Shown: positions 1 through 8,090 of the stretch, piece after piece
Layout: each line of letters starts with the position of its first letter
Numbering within the stretch: position 1 is the first letter of the stretch
NCBI GenBank assembly: GCA_018222405.1
Contig: JAAFAI010000018.1
Coordinates: 47,288-111,287, forward strand
Direction: 5' to 3'
Length of the DNA: 64,000 bases
From: Gammaproteobacteria bacterium
Lineage (GTDB): Bacteria > Pseudomonadota > Gammaproteobacteria > Enterobacterales > Alteromonadaceae
Translations under genes and position numbers: made by a program
The notes under the pieces: model-generated
What the model was told of the DNA's origin: nothing
The model's input: only the letters and a program-made list of their open reading frames with translations
The model's database searches: none

Positions 1-409
1 GACTCTGGTTGCCCGTGTTCGTGGTGCTGACTGGATTTACACTTACCTGCGTTCTTTCTACGTGGATGAGTCGCGTCCGTTTGGTGTAAACAACACGGTA
101 TTCCCAGAAGTAGGTATGCCACACGTGCTGCAACCACTGCAAGGTACGCCGCGCATGGTTGAGGAAGAAGCGCTGGTAGATGGTGAAACAGTAATGCGTC
201 ACGCCGGTATCAAAACCGATGGTGACGGTGCACTGACAACCGAAGAATACGACCAGGCTATTCTGGATCTGGTTAACTACCTGGAATACACCGGCGAGCC
301 GTTCCGTTTAGAGTCGGAATCCATTGGTAAATGGGTACTTATTTTCATCCTGGTACTGTTTGTATTTGTGTTCATGCTTAAGAAAGAATTCTGGCGAGAC
401 GTTCACTAA
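1..409 (+). CDS. petC: cytochrome c1 of the bc1 complex, C-terminal part (5' end outside window)
   Basis: The reading frame is open from base 2 and stops with TAA at 407-409. The visible part holds the ARVRGADWIYTYLRSFY stretch typical of bacterial cytochrome c1 and a C-terminal transmembrane anchor (GKWVLIFILVLFVFVFMLKK) followed by a short basic tail. Cytochrome c1 passes electrons from the Rieske protein to soluble c-type cytochromes in the quinol:cytochrome c oxidoreductase of the inner membrane. The CxxCH heme site lies upstream of the window and cannot be checked. The position directly before sspA fits the petABC-sspAB order of many gammaproteobacteria. A strong terminator follows. Confidence 0.95.
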   Translation, partial: TLVARVRGADWIYTYLRSFYVDESRPFGVNNTVFPEVGMPHVLQPLQGTPRMVEEEALVDGETVMRHAGIKTDGDGALTTEEYDQAILDLVNYLEYTGEPFRLESESIGKWVLIFILVLFVFVFMLKKEFWRDVH

Positions 410-440
410 TCGTCAGGGTTTTATAGTATAATAAATGACA

Positions 441-464
441 GGGGGCTTCTCGCCCCCTTTTTTT
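441..464 (+). terminator. rho-independent terminator after petC
   Basis: A GC-only stem (GGGGGC pairing with GCCCCC, loop TTCTC) is followed by seven T residues. It lies 31 bases after the petC stop codon and separates it from sspA. Confidence 0.9.
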
Positions 465-529
465 AGTTTATGTTGGCCGCAAATTAGCGTTCAACCATGC
501 TCGATTTAATGTATCTCGGAGGAGAATGA

Positions 530-1162
530 ATGGCCGTAGCCGCGAATAAGCGTTCAATCATGACGTTGTTCTCAGACACGATTGACATCTATAGTCATCA
601 GGTTCGTATTGTATTGGCCGAAAAAGGCGTTGGCGTTGAGATCAGCTACACTGATCCCACCAAACTGCCTGAAGACCTGATGGAGCTGAACCCTTATGGG
701 ACAGTGCCCACTTTGGTTGATCGTGAATTAGTGCTGTATAAGTCTCACATCATCATGGAATACCTTGATGAGCGTTTTCCTCATCCGCCGCTGATGCCTG
801 TTTATCCGGTATCCCGTGGTCAGAGCCGCCTGATGATGCACCGCATCGAACAAGACTGGTACAGCCTGGCAGCGCAAATCTTCCGTGGCGAAGGTGATGT
901 GGAAACGGCCCGCAACGATTTACGCGAAGCGCTGTTAAGCCTGGCGCCGGTGTTTGCCGAAATGCCTTACTTCATGAGCGAAGAATTCAGTCTGGTAGAT
1001 TGCTACCTGGCGCCGCTGTTATGGCGTTTACCTGCCCTGGGCATCGAGCTTAACGGTGGTGGCGCTAAAGACATCCACGCTTACATGAACCGTATCTTCT
1101 CAAGAAGCTCGTTCAAAGCGTCGCTGACTGATCAAGAACGCGAAATTCATAACCCGTTATGA
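530..1162 (+). CDS. sspA: stringent starvation protein A
   Basis: A 210-residue protein of the SspA family: an N-terminal thioredoxin-like glutathione-S-transferase fold (about residues 10-85, with NPYGTVPTLVD and YLDERFPHPPLMP) and a C-terminal all-helical domain. SspA binds RNA polymerase and alters transcription in stationary phase and acid stress; it is not an active glutathione transferase. The ATG at 530 follows a strong GGAGGAGA ribosome binding site at 519-526. A second in-frame ATG (residue 11) would give the usual MTLFSD start, so the first ten residues are uncertain. The stop overlaps sspB by four bases, indicating translational coupling. Confidence 0.95.
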   Translation: MAVAANKRSIMTLFSDTIDIYSHQVRIVLAEKGVGVEISYTDPTKLPEDLMELNPYGTVPTLVDRELVLYKSHIIMEYLDERFPHPPLMPVYPVSRGQSRLMMHRIEQDWYSLAAQIFRGEGDVETARNDLREALLSLAPVFAEMPYFMSEEFSLVDCYLAPLLWRLPALGIELNGGGAKDIHAYMNRIFSRSSFKASLTDQEREIHNPL

Positions 1163-1605
1163 GTCAAATGACCTCCAACCAACCGTATTTGTTGAAAGCG
1201 TTTTTCGACTGGATTGTTGATAACGATCTCACGCCCTACATTGTTGTAGACGCCACAAATAATCTGGTTGATGTGCCGCAGGAATTTGTTAAAGACGGTC
1301 AGATTGTGCTGAACATCTCGCCGTCTGCCTGTGTTAATTTCTATCTGGATAAAGATGGTTTGTCGTTTCAGGCCCGTTTTGGTGGCCAACCGCGTAGCCT
1401 GAGCATGCCATGCGAGGCGGTTCTGGCTATCTACGCGCGGGAAAATGGCGCCGGTACGGTATTTGCCCCGGAAGGCATGCCGGCTGACGAGCCCGAAGCA
1501 GACGACAACGCTCCGGTTCTGGAAGAAGCCAAAACAGACGCTGAGGTGCCGCCTCAGACGCCACCAAAACCTCGTGGTAAACCTAATCTGAAGGTCATTA
1601 AATAA
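1159..1605 (+). CDS. sspB: ClpXP protease specificity-enhancing factor SspB
   Basis: A 148-residue SspB. It has the compact SspB fold (YLLKAFFDWIVDNDLTPYI, then VVLNISP-like and FQARFGG strands in the first 110 residues), an acidic flexible linker rich in E, D and P, and a basic C-terminal tail ending LKVIK that corresponds to the ClpX-docking XB motif. SspB tethers ssrA-tagged proteins from stalled ribosomes, and also RseA fragments, to ClpXP. It starts inside the sspA stop (ATGA). DegS, which makes the first cut in RseA, is also encoded in this window. Confidence 0.96.
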   Translation: MSQMTSNQPYLLKAFFDWIVDNDLTPYIVVDATNNLVDVPQEFVKDGQIVLNISPSACVNFYLDKDGLSFQARFGGQPRSLSMPCEAVLAIYARENGAGTVFAPEGMPADEPEADDNAPVLEEAKTDAEVPPQTPPKPRGKPNLKVIK

Positions 1606-1628
1606 TCTGGCGTGAATAGATAACCAGT

Positions 1629-1657
1629 AAAAAACCGGCTTAATCGCCGGTTTTTTT
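1629..1657 (+). terminator. terminator after sspB
   Basis: The stem AAACCGGC / GCCGGTTT has a six-base loop, is flanked by A residues on the left and followed by seven T residues. It could act in both directions, but the next gene also reads rightward. Confidence 0.9.
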
Positions 1658-1863
1658 ATGCCTGAAAATTGTGATTTTTCTGTGAAACTTTTGCGAACTT
1701 TGTCGGCCATGCTTAGCGCTACGAAGAACGGGTGATAGCACGCATAAACGTGGCTCCGCTCTTCAGTAACGTTAACAGCCAGTGCTTCGGTAACTCAGGG
1801 TGAGTGCCATTTACCGAACAAAATATCGAAGCCTGAGAATTATTACGCGCAAAAGGAATCTTT

Positions 1864-2577
1864 ATGAAACTAAAGCAACTGACCCCCTTAATGGTCGCTA
1901 CCGGCCTGACTGCAATGAGCGGATTCGCTCAGGCTGCCGAGCTTGAAGTTACCGTGCAAAATCTTACTCGCGGTATTTATTTTACGCCCATTTTAATTAC
2001 AGCCCATAGCCCTGATCAACAGCTTTTCAATGTGGGTGAGGCAGCCAGTACAGAGCTGCAGGCGATGGCCGAAGGCGGTGATATTTCAGGATTGGAAACG
2101 GCCGTCGATGCATTAAGTGCCGATACCGTAGCAAATCCTGCCGGTGGTTTATTAATGCCTACCGCGGCCACGACAACGACTTTGTCGACCATGGATGGCA
2201 ATACTGCATTATCTATTGTTGCCATGATGCTGCCGACTAATGATGGCTTTATTGGCCTGAATAGCTGGATGATCCCCGAAGAGCCGGGTACTTATACTGT
2301 GTACCTTAATGCCTACGATGCGGGCACTGAGGCCAACGATGAAATTCGTGGTGGCGGCGCACCTGGCGCACCGGGTCTGCCTGTTCCACCACCGCTTGAG
2401 GAGCTGGTGGGCACTGGTGGTAGCGGCGTAACCAGCGAAATTACTAATGCCACGGTGCATATTCACCCCGGAAACCTTGGCGACAATGATACCGAGGCTG
2501 GTATGTCTGATATTTCCAATACCGTCCAGCGCTGGTTAAACCCTGTTGCCATGGTCACCGTTACAGTATCTGAGTAG
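1864..2577 (+). CDS. secreted spondin-domain protein
   Basis: A 237-residue protein with a Sec signal peptide (basic start, hydrophobic core, cleavage after GFAQA). The mature part begins LEVTVQNLTRG and carries the features of the bacterial spondin N-terminal (Spond_N-like) family: a YDAGTEAN motif near residue 156 and a terminal HIHPG motif near residue 200. A Gly/Pro-rich insert (about residues 165-185) sits between them. Related bacterial proteins have no assigned role; in animals the domain mediates cell-matrix adhesion. An AAAGGA ribosome binding site precedes the ATG. The next gene is a diverged paralogue eight bases downstream, so the two are probably co-transcribed. Confidence 0.8.
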   Translation: MKLKQLTPLMVATGLTAMSGFAQAAELEVTVQNLTRGIYFTPILITAHSPDQQLFNVGEAASTELQAMAEGGDISGLETAVDALSADTVANPAGGLLMPTAATTTTLSTMDGNTALSIVAMMLPTNDGFIGLNSWMIPEEPGTYTVYLNAYDAGTEANDEIRGGGAPGAPGLPVPPPLEELVGTGGSGVTSEITNATVHIHPGNLGDNDTEAGMSDISNTVQRWLNPVAMVTVTVSE

Positions 2578-2585
2578 GAGGTCCC

Positions 2586-3293
2586 ATGGTTATACAGAAA
2601 CGATTCGGACTTTCACTGGTAGCGTTAAGCTGCCTGGCCCTGACTGCATGCGATCATAACGATGATGACGCGCCTGCCCCGGTGCCACCTGCTGATGTCT
2701 CGTATTCCTATGAGGTGACAGTACAGAACATGACGCAGGGGCAACCGCTGTCGCCGGTGGGTGTAGCGCTGCATGATGATGTGGTGATGTGGGAAGTGGG
2801 CACGCCTGCCTCAACAGCTCTGGAAGTGCTCGCCGAGGGCGGTGATAACAGCGATTTTACTGCCTCAGAAGGGGTAATGGCCTCGGCATCAGGTGCTGGC
2901 CCCATTGCACCGGGTAGCAGTGAAACCATAACTGTTATGGTGGTCAATGAACCTGATACGTTTATCAGCGTTGCTACCATGCTGGTTAACACCAACGACG
3001 CGTTTGCCGGCATTACCGGCCATGCTTTGGGTGAACTCGAAGTGAACCAGAGCATCACCATGGTATTGCCAGTCCTCGATGCAGGTACCGAAGCCAACAG
3101 CGAGGTTGCGGGCACTATTCCCGGCCCTGCCGATGGCGGGGAAGGCTATAATGCTGAACGCGACGATGCGGATTTGGTGAGTTTTCACCCTGGCGTGGTT
3201 TCGGCTGAAGACGGCCTGACGATGTCGGTTCTCACTGTTGCGCATCGTTTTGATAACCCGGCAGTAAAACTTACCATTACCCGGGTTGAATAA
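2586..3293 (+). CDS. spondin-domain lipoprotein, paralogue of the preceding gene
   Basis: A 235-residue protein with a lipoprotein signal peptide (lipobox LTAC, Cys at about residue 22) followed by an acidic spacer DHNDDDAP. The body repeats the neighbour's layout: YEVTVQNMTQGQPLSP, an AEGGD motif, LDAGTEAN and a FHPG motif. Aspartate at +2 after the lipidated Cys is, by the enteric Lol rule, an inner-membrane retention signal; this rule may not hold here. It is therefore a membrane-tethered partner of the soluble spondin-domain protein upstream. A GGAGG ribosome binding site at 2578-2582 overlaps the gene junction, supporting one operon. Exact function is unknown. Confidence 0.8.
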   Translation: MVIQKRFGLSLVALSCLALTACDHNDDDAPAPVPPADVSYSYEVTVQNMTQGQPLSPVGVALHDDVVMWEVGTPASTALEVLAEGGDNSDFTASEGVMASASGAGPIAPGSSETITVMVVNEPDTFISVATMLVNTNDAFAGITGHALGELEVNQSITMVLPVLDAGTEANSEVAGTIPGPADGGEGYNAERDDADLVSFHPGVVSAEDGLTMSVLTVAHRFDNPAVKLTITRVE

Positions 3294-3327
3294 CCACGGC
3301 AATAAAAAAGTGGAATAAAGTTTCCCG

Positions 3328-3394
3328 TCTCCCGGTCTGTTGATTAATAACAGGTACGCTGACTGCGTCTGCAGTCAGGCAACAGACCGGGAGA
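3328..3394 (+). promoter_or_regulatory. nested hairpin covering the ribosome binding site of the response-regulator gene
   Basis: Perfect 15-bp outer arms (3328-3342 and 3380-3394) enclose an inner perfect 8-bp hairpin (3359-3366 and 3371-3378, loop GTCT). The right outer arm ends in GGGAGA, part of the only good ribosome binding site before the ATG at 3399. There is no T-run, so it is not a standard terminator. In RNA it would hide the translation start; in DNA the arms could be an operator. Confidence 0.6.
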
Positions 3395-3398
3395 GGGA

Positions 3399-4112
3399 AT
3401 GATTCTAATTGTCAGCGATAATCGTCATCATTGTCGGCCGCTACTCAATTGCGTTGAGCGGATCAGCGAAAACTGTGAACTGGTGTGCACTTCATCCGGG
3501 GTCATTCAGCGTTGCCTGCAAAAACGCTACCCGGTAATCATTATCGACAGCTACAGCAAGCTTGCCGAACACTTTGTGCTGATTGCCCAGCTTCAGACTA
3601 AGTTACCCGACAGCGCAATCATAGTAATGGCTCATCAGGGCTGTGATTCAGAGCGGATTGTCAGCCTTGAGCTCGGCGCCCAGGACTACATCGAATATCC
3701 GTTTAATCCGGCCGAGGTACAGGCCCGGATAAGGGTCCAGTTACGTCGCGCTGCTGGTCGTACCGGGGAGGATAAAAGCAGTGAGCTGCCGGTGCGTATC
3801 GGCCGCTTTTATATTGATAACAGCTATCATCGTGCCGAGCTGGATGGCCAGGCATTACCTCTTACCGCAAAAGAATTCTCGTTGCTGCATTTCCTGGCCA
3901 GTCACCCGGATCAGGTATTTTCCAGAGAGCAGTTGTTAACATCTGTCTGGGGATATCATTATGGAGGCTTTGAACACACAGTGGCCAGTCATGTGAACCG
4001 CCTGCGTGCCAAGCTGGGTAAAACCAAAGGCGGCGCTCATCTGGTCGAGACGGTGTGGGGCGTAGGCTATAAATTTAATAGCAACTGTTTACAATTGTCC
4101 CAGTCCGCCTGA
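3399..4112 (+). CDS. orphan OmpR-type response regulator with a degenerate receiver
   Basis: A 237-residue two-domain protein. Residues 1-115 form a CheY-like receiver and residues 130-230 an OmpR/PhoB winged-helix DNA-binding domain (LTAKEFSLLHFLASHPDQVFS, then SREQLL..VWG and VASHVNRLRAKL, ending in the VWGVGYKF wing). The phospho-acceptor Asp is kept (D50 in VIIIDS). The acidic pocket is reduced to S6-D7, and the invariant Lys before Pro-Phe is Tyr (Y100 in IEYPF). The switch Thr/Ser also appears replaced in VMAHQG. No histidine kinase gene is nearby. Transcription control by an unphosphorylated or atypically regulated protein is therefore likely. Start chosen at the ATG behind GGGAGAGG. 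Confidence 0.88.
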   Translation: MILIVSDNRHHCRPLLNCVERISENCELVCTSSGVIQRCLQKRYPVIIIDSYSKLAEHFVLIAQLQTKLPDSAIIVMAHQGCDSERIVSLELGAQDYIEYPFNPAEVQARIRVQLRRAAGRTGEDKSSELPVRIGRFYIDNSYHRAELDGQALPLTAKEFSLLHFLASHPDQVFSREQLLTSVWGYHYGGFEHTVASHVNRLRAKLGKTKGGAHLVETVWGVGYKFNSNCLQLSQSA

Positions 4113-4140
4113 GGGGCAGTGACGTAATAGAGTCATAATA

Positions 4141-4167
4141 AAAAAGCCCGTTATCGTAACGGGCTTT
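4141..4167. terminator. bidirectional terminator between the response regulator and the S9 peptidase
   Basis: The stem GCCCGTTA / TAACGGGC has a TCG loop, an A-run on the left and TTTCT on the right. It lies between two convergent genes and can serve both. Confidence 0.88.
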
Positions 4168-4185
4168 CTGGTGAGAATAGCAGGC

Positions 4186-6378
4186 TTAATCTGCGCTTTC
4201 TGCCATCAGTTTCTCAGTCAGGTAGGTAAACTCAAGTGCTACCCGCTTAGCCGTTTCCTGTTGGTTAGCTGCTGCTGAATGACCACCGTCGATGTTCTCG
4301 TAGTACAAAAACGGCTTGCCCGCGGCTTCAAATAATTTAGCCATCTTACGGGCGTGTCCCGGATGTACCCTGTCATCCTTGGTGGAGGTCACAAAGAACG
4401 GTTCCGGGTAATCCGCATCGGTGTCAAAGTTATGATAGGGCGACATTTTTTCCAGCCATTCGCGCTCTTCGGGCACCTCTGGTGAGCCGTATTCGCCCAC
4501 CCAGCTGGCACCGGCCAACAGCAGGTGGAAACGCAGCATATCGAGCAGTGGCACCTGCACAATTACCGCATTCCACAGGTCCGGGCGTTGAGTGAGCATG
4601 ACACCCATTAACAGACCACCGTTAGAGCCGCCCTGAATTCCCAGATGTTCAGGAGACGTCAGCTTGTGATCAATCAGCCATTCGCCGACTGCGATAAAGT
4701 CGTCATAAACCACCTGACGGTTAGTTTTGAGACCGGCCTGATGCCACTTGGGTCCAAATTCACCACCGCCTCGGATATTCGCCAGTACAAAGGCACCGCC
4801 GCGTTCTAACCACAGCTTGCCCCTTAAGCCACTGTAGCTGGGGCGCATAGAAATTTGAAAGCCGCCATAGCCATATAGCAGGGTAGGCGTTTTGCCATCG
4901 TGCTTAATGCCTTTTTTATGGATCACGAAAAATGGAACCATAGTGCCGTCTTTCGATTTTGCTTCTTTTTGCTCTACTACCAGGTCGTCAGCGCTAAACC
5001 AGCTTGGCAGGCTTTTTAAGGTTTTAACCTCACCGCTTTGTGGTGAATAACTCATTAATGAATCGGGCGTCAGGAATCCTTCGTAATTAATCAGTACCGT
5101 GGCTTCATCCTTATCCGCAAAAGAGACCGACAGAGTGCCATTGGCCGGCAGGTCGAGTTGTTCCTGTTGCCATTTATTACCGGCTTTAGTGATGGCAAAC
5201 ACTTTGCCTACCACATTGTCGCTTAAGGTCATCAGCAGTTGTCCCTGGGTCATGGAGACACCTTCGATGGCCTGACGATCGTTAGGTTCAAAGATCACCT
5301 CGGGCACAGTTTCAGGGGTGATTTCGCCTGCTTCAGTGAAAGGCATCGCCAGCAAGCTACCGGTAGAATAATGGGTGGCACCGCCACCGGCTTCCACGGT
5401 CCAGTCTTGTTTGATGGTAAATATCAGTTGCCCTTCAAACAAACCAACGATATCGGCTTTATCTGGCAGCGGCAGGCGCACTGCATCTTTACCGGCCGGG
5501 AAAATATAATTTGCGCGGGTAAAGAAAGTGGGGGCAACCACCACCCCTTCCAGACGGGTTCCGTCATCCCTCTCCTGGGTGTAAGGGAATACGCCAACAT
5601 CGGTTTTATTGCCGCTAAACAAAGGTGTGGCTTCGCTAAGTGATGTACCGCGTTGCCAGCGCTTAACGGTAGACGGGTAGCCGGAAGCCGTTAACGTACT
5701 GCCATCGCCGCCCCAGTCAGTCGCGACCAGAAGTGTATTATAATCAACCCAGGCCACCCCGGATTTGGCCTCGGGCAGGGTAAAGCCGTCACTCACAAAG
5801 CTCTTGCTAGCAAGGTCAAACTCACGGATCACCACCGCGTCTTTGCCGCCATTGGATAAGCTAATCAGGCATTTGTAATCGGCTTTTGCCTTGGCGGTAT
5901 AACAGTTAGCGCCTTTATACACCCAGTTTTTACCTTCGCTTTCGGCCAGTTTGTCGAAGTCGAGGATCGTTTCCCATTGGGGGGCTTCGCTGGCATAGCT
6001 TTCGAGTGTAGTGCGGCGCCACAGGCCTCTTACATTAGTTGCATCCTGCCAGAAGTTGTAAACATAGCCATCGCGGATAGTACCGTAGGGAATACGCTCA
6101 GAAGAGTTAACTACTTCCAGTGCTTTTTCGTTCAGGTCGGCATAAATTGGATTCGCCTGAAGCTCGCTCAGGGTGCGCTGGTTCTGGTTGCGAACCCAGT
6201 TAAGTGCTCTGTCACCTTCTACTTCTTCCAGCCACAGGTAAGGATCTTCGTTGGTAGCAGCGGTGGCAGGAGGTACTGCTCTGGCGGCTTCCTCTGTAGT
6301 GGTGCTTTGCGGTGTCATGCAGCCAGTTAGCGCGAGTGCGGTGGCCACAGCAATGCTCAAAGAGCGGATCAGTTCCAT
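4186..6378 (-). CDS. prolyl oligopeptidase family (S9A) lipoprotein
   Basis: A 730-residue protein with a lipoprotein signal peptide (LALTGC, Cys at about residue 20). An N-terminal S9 beta-propeller (about residues 40-470, opening with DPYLWLEEVEGDRALNWVRNQN) precedes an alpha/beta-hydrolase domain. The catalytic triad is visible: Ser585 in GGSNGG, Asp668 or Asp669 in KDDRVHPGH, and His700 in DGGHS. Such enzymes cut short peptides after proline; the propeller excludes folded proteins. Lipidation places this one in the cell envelope, probably for use of imported peptides. It is convergent with the response regulator and not obviously in an operon with mgtE, which ends 111 bases upstream. Confidence 0.93.
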   Translation of the reverse strand: MELIRSLSIAVATALALTGCMTPQSTTTEEAARAVPPATAATNEDPYLWLEEVEGDRALNWVRNQNQRTLSELQANPIYADLNEKALEVVNSSERIPYGTIRDGYVYNFWQDATNVRGLWRRTTLESYASEAPQWETILDFDKLAESEGKNWVYKGANCYTAKAKADYKCLISLSNGGKDAVVIREFDLASKSFVSDGFTLPEAKSGVAWVDYNTLLVATDWGGDGSTLTASGYPSTVKRWQRGTSLSEATPLFSGNKTDVGVFPYTQERDDGTRLEGVVVAPTFFTRANYIFPAGKDAVRLPLPDKADIVGLFEGQLIFTIKQDWTVEAGGGATHYSTGSLLAMPFTEAGEITPETVPEVIFEPNDRQAIEGVSMTQGQLLMTLSDNVVGKVFAITKAGNKWQQEQLDLPANGTLSVSFADKDEATVLINYEGFLTPDSLMSYSPQSGEVKTLKSLPSWFSADDLVVEQKEAKSKDGTMVPFFVIHKKGIKHDGKTPTLLYGYGGFQISMRPSYSGLRGKLWLERGGAFVLANIRGGGEFGPKWHQAGLKTNRQVVYDDFIAVGEWLIDHKLTSPEHLGIQGGSNGGLLMGVMLTQRPDLWNAVIVQVPLLDMLRFHLLLAGASWVGEYGSPEVPEEREWLEKMSPYHNFDTDADYPEPFFVTSTKDDRVHPGHARKMAKLFEAAGKPFLYYENIDGGHSAAANQQETAKRVALEFTYLTEKLMAESAD

Positions 6379-6489
6379 GTATTCTCTCCTTCAACATATG
6401 CGCCGCACATCGCTCAGCTGCGAATGATAACGGCACACTATTTTAATTATTGGTTGTTACATAGTAAGTGCAGACGGGGCGCGGTACCG

Positions 6490-7848
6490 CTACACCAGAA
6501 ACAGGGTTGCGGTGCCTAAAAATGCAAAGATACCCACAACGTCGGTGATGGTAGTCAGAATGACACTGCCTGCCAGGGCAGGATCGATGCGCAACTTTTT
6601 CATCACAATGGGTAGTGTAGCGCCTGACAGCGCAGCGGCAATCATGTTCATAAGCATCGCGAAGGCAATGATAATACCGAGTGTAAGGTCTTGTTTCCAT
6701 GTGGCAATCACGGTTGCAATCAGGACTGCCCAGATCACACCATTGAGCAGACCGATGGCAAACTCCTTGGTGATCAGCCAGCGCGAGTTAGACGGATTTA
6801 CGTGGCCCAGAGCCATACCGCGGATCACTAAGGTGAGGGTTTGGTTACCTGCTACGCCACCCATACTTGGCACAATGGTATTGAGAATGGCCAGTACCGC
6901 CAGCTGACTCAGCGTTGCTTCAAATAAATCGCTCACAGCGGCGGCCATCAGGGCGGTAAGCAGGTTAACGCCGAGCCAAACAGAGCGTCGCCGGGTACTT
7001 TGCCATACCGGGGCAAAGGTGTCTTCTTCATCATCCAGACCGGCCATACTCATCATTGAGTGTTCGGCGTCTTCCCGGATAATATCGACCACGTCATCAA
7101 TGGTGATCCGGCCTACCAGACGGTGCTTGTCGTCGACTACTGGTGCCGATAGCCAGTTATACCGCTCAAACATGCTGGCCACTTCGTCATCGGGCATATT
7201 TACCGGAATAGCTTCCGGCTCTTCGTCCATGACATCAGTCACCCTGGCTTCCGGATCGGTAGTGAGTAGCCGCGCTACGGGTACGATGCCCACCAGGTTA
7301 TCGGTACGGCTGACCACGTAAAACGTATCGGTATTTTCCGGTAGCTCACCTTTCAGCCGCAGATACCGCAGCACCACATCAATGGAGACTTCCGGGCGCA
7401 ACGTAATAGTGTCGGTGTTCATGATGAAACCAGCGGTTTCCTCACCGTAGGACATGGCTTGTTCTGCACGATGGCGGTCCTGGGCATCCATGGACTGCAA
7501 GACATCCTGCAATACTTCTTCCGGCAGACTCGACAGGGTTTCGGCAAGGTCATCGGTGTCCATGTCTTCGAGGGCATCGACCACCTTGGCGGGTATCATT
7601 TTGGCAATAATACCGTTTCGGACCTCTTCGGAGAGCTCTTCAATAACATCACCATGAAAATCACTGTCGAGCAATTCCCACAGATCATCACGGGTTTTGG
7701 TGGGGCTGGACTCAAGTATCAGCGCAACGTCGCTCGGAGGCATCTCGTGCAGTTGCTTACGCACAGAAACAAAGCGACCCTCAGACAGCGCCTGATTGAT
7801 GGCGCGTAATTGCCCCCGCGCATAATTCGCTTCAATCGCCTCTGCCAC
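6490..7848 (-). CDS. mgtE: magnesium transporter MgtE
   Basis: A 452-residue MgtE. An N-terminal superhelical domain (about 30-130) is followed by two CBS domains (about 135-255, including VGIVPVARLLTTDPEARVTDVMDEEPEAI and VGRITIDDVVDII), a plug helix, and five transmembrane helices from residue 285 to the end. The pore region contains the family signature PSMGGVAGNQT. MgtE forms Mg2+-gated channels that close when cytosolic Mg2+ fills the CBS sites. The start is GTG with AAGGA upstream. No Mg riboswitch was recognised in front of it. Confidence 0.95.
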   Translation of the reverse strand: MAEAIEANYARGQLRAINQALSEGRFVSVRKQLHEMPPSDVALILESSPTKTRDDLWELLDSDFHGDVIEELSEEVRNGIIAKMIPAKVVDALEDMDTDDLAETLSSLPEEVLQDVLQSMDAQDRHRAEQAMSYGEETAGFIMNTDTITLRPEVSIDVVLRYLRLKGELPENTDTFYVVSRTDNLVGIVPVARLLTTDPEARVTDVMDEEPEAIPVNMPDDEVASMFERYNWLSAPVVDDKHRLVGRITIDDVVDIIREDAEHSMMSMAGLDDEEDTFAPVWQSTRRRSVWLGVNLLTALMAAAVSDLFEATLSQLAVLAILNTIVPSMGGVAGNQTLTLVIRGMALGHVNPSNSRWLITKEFAIGLLNGVIWAVLIATVIATWKQDLTLGIIIAFAMLMNMIAAALSGATLPIVMKKLRIDPALAGSVILTTITDVVGIFAFLGTATLFLV

Positions 7849-7993
7849 CCGTAATCCTTAAGTATATCGCTATGGGTGTAAGGGTAACTCAGAGGCAGAT
7901 TTCTGTCATGGATTAAAACATTAACCGACGATTTTTTATGCTATCTGCCAGCTTTTAGCGTTATTTCTATAGCTAAAGGTTATGATAATTAAC

Positions 7994-8050
7994 ATAGATT
8001 ATACGGTATTTTATTTTACCATCTGGTATAAAAGAATGTTGATAATCTAT
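7994..8050. promoter_or_regulatory. inverted repeat upstream of the tandem-Cache gene
   Basis: The 9-bp arms ATAGATTAT (7994-8002) and ATAATCTAT (8042-8050) flank a smaller palindrome TACCA-TC-TGGTA (8017-8028). The surrounding 7849-8090 intergenic stretch is AT-rich and otherwise empty. The same arms occur before the chemoreceptor gene at 51063-51085. Confidence 0.45.
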
Positions 8051-8090
8051 TTAAAATAATAACTTATACTAAAGTTGTAGGTGCTGCGTC

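Noticed and set aside
1147..1710. 187-codon open frame on the minus strand
   Set aside because: It is antisense to sspB and the adjoining terminator; sspB is certain by homology.
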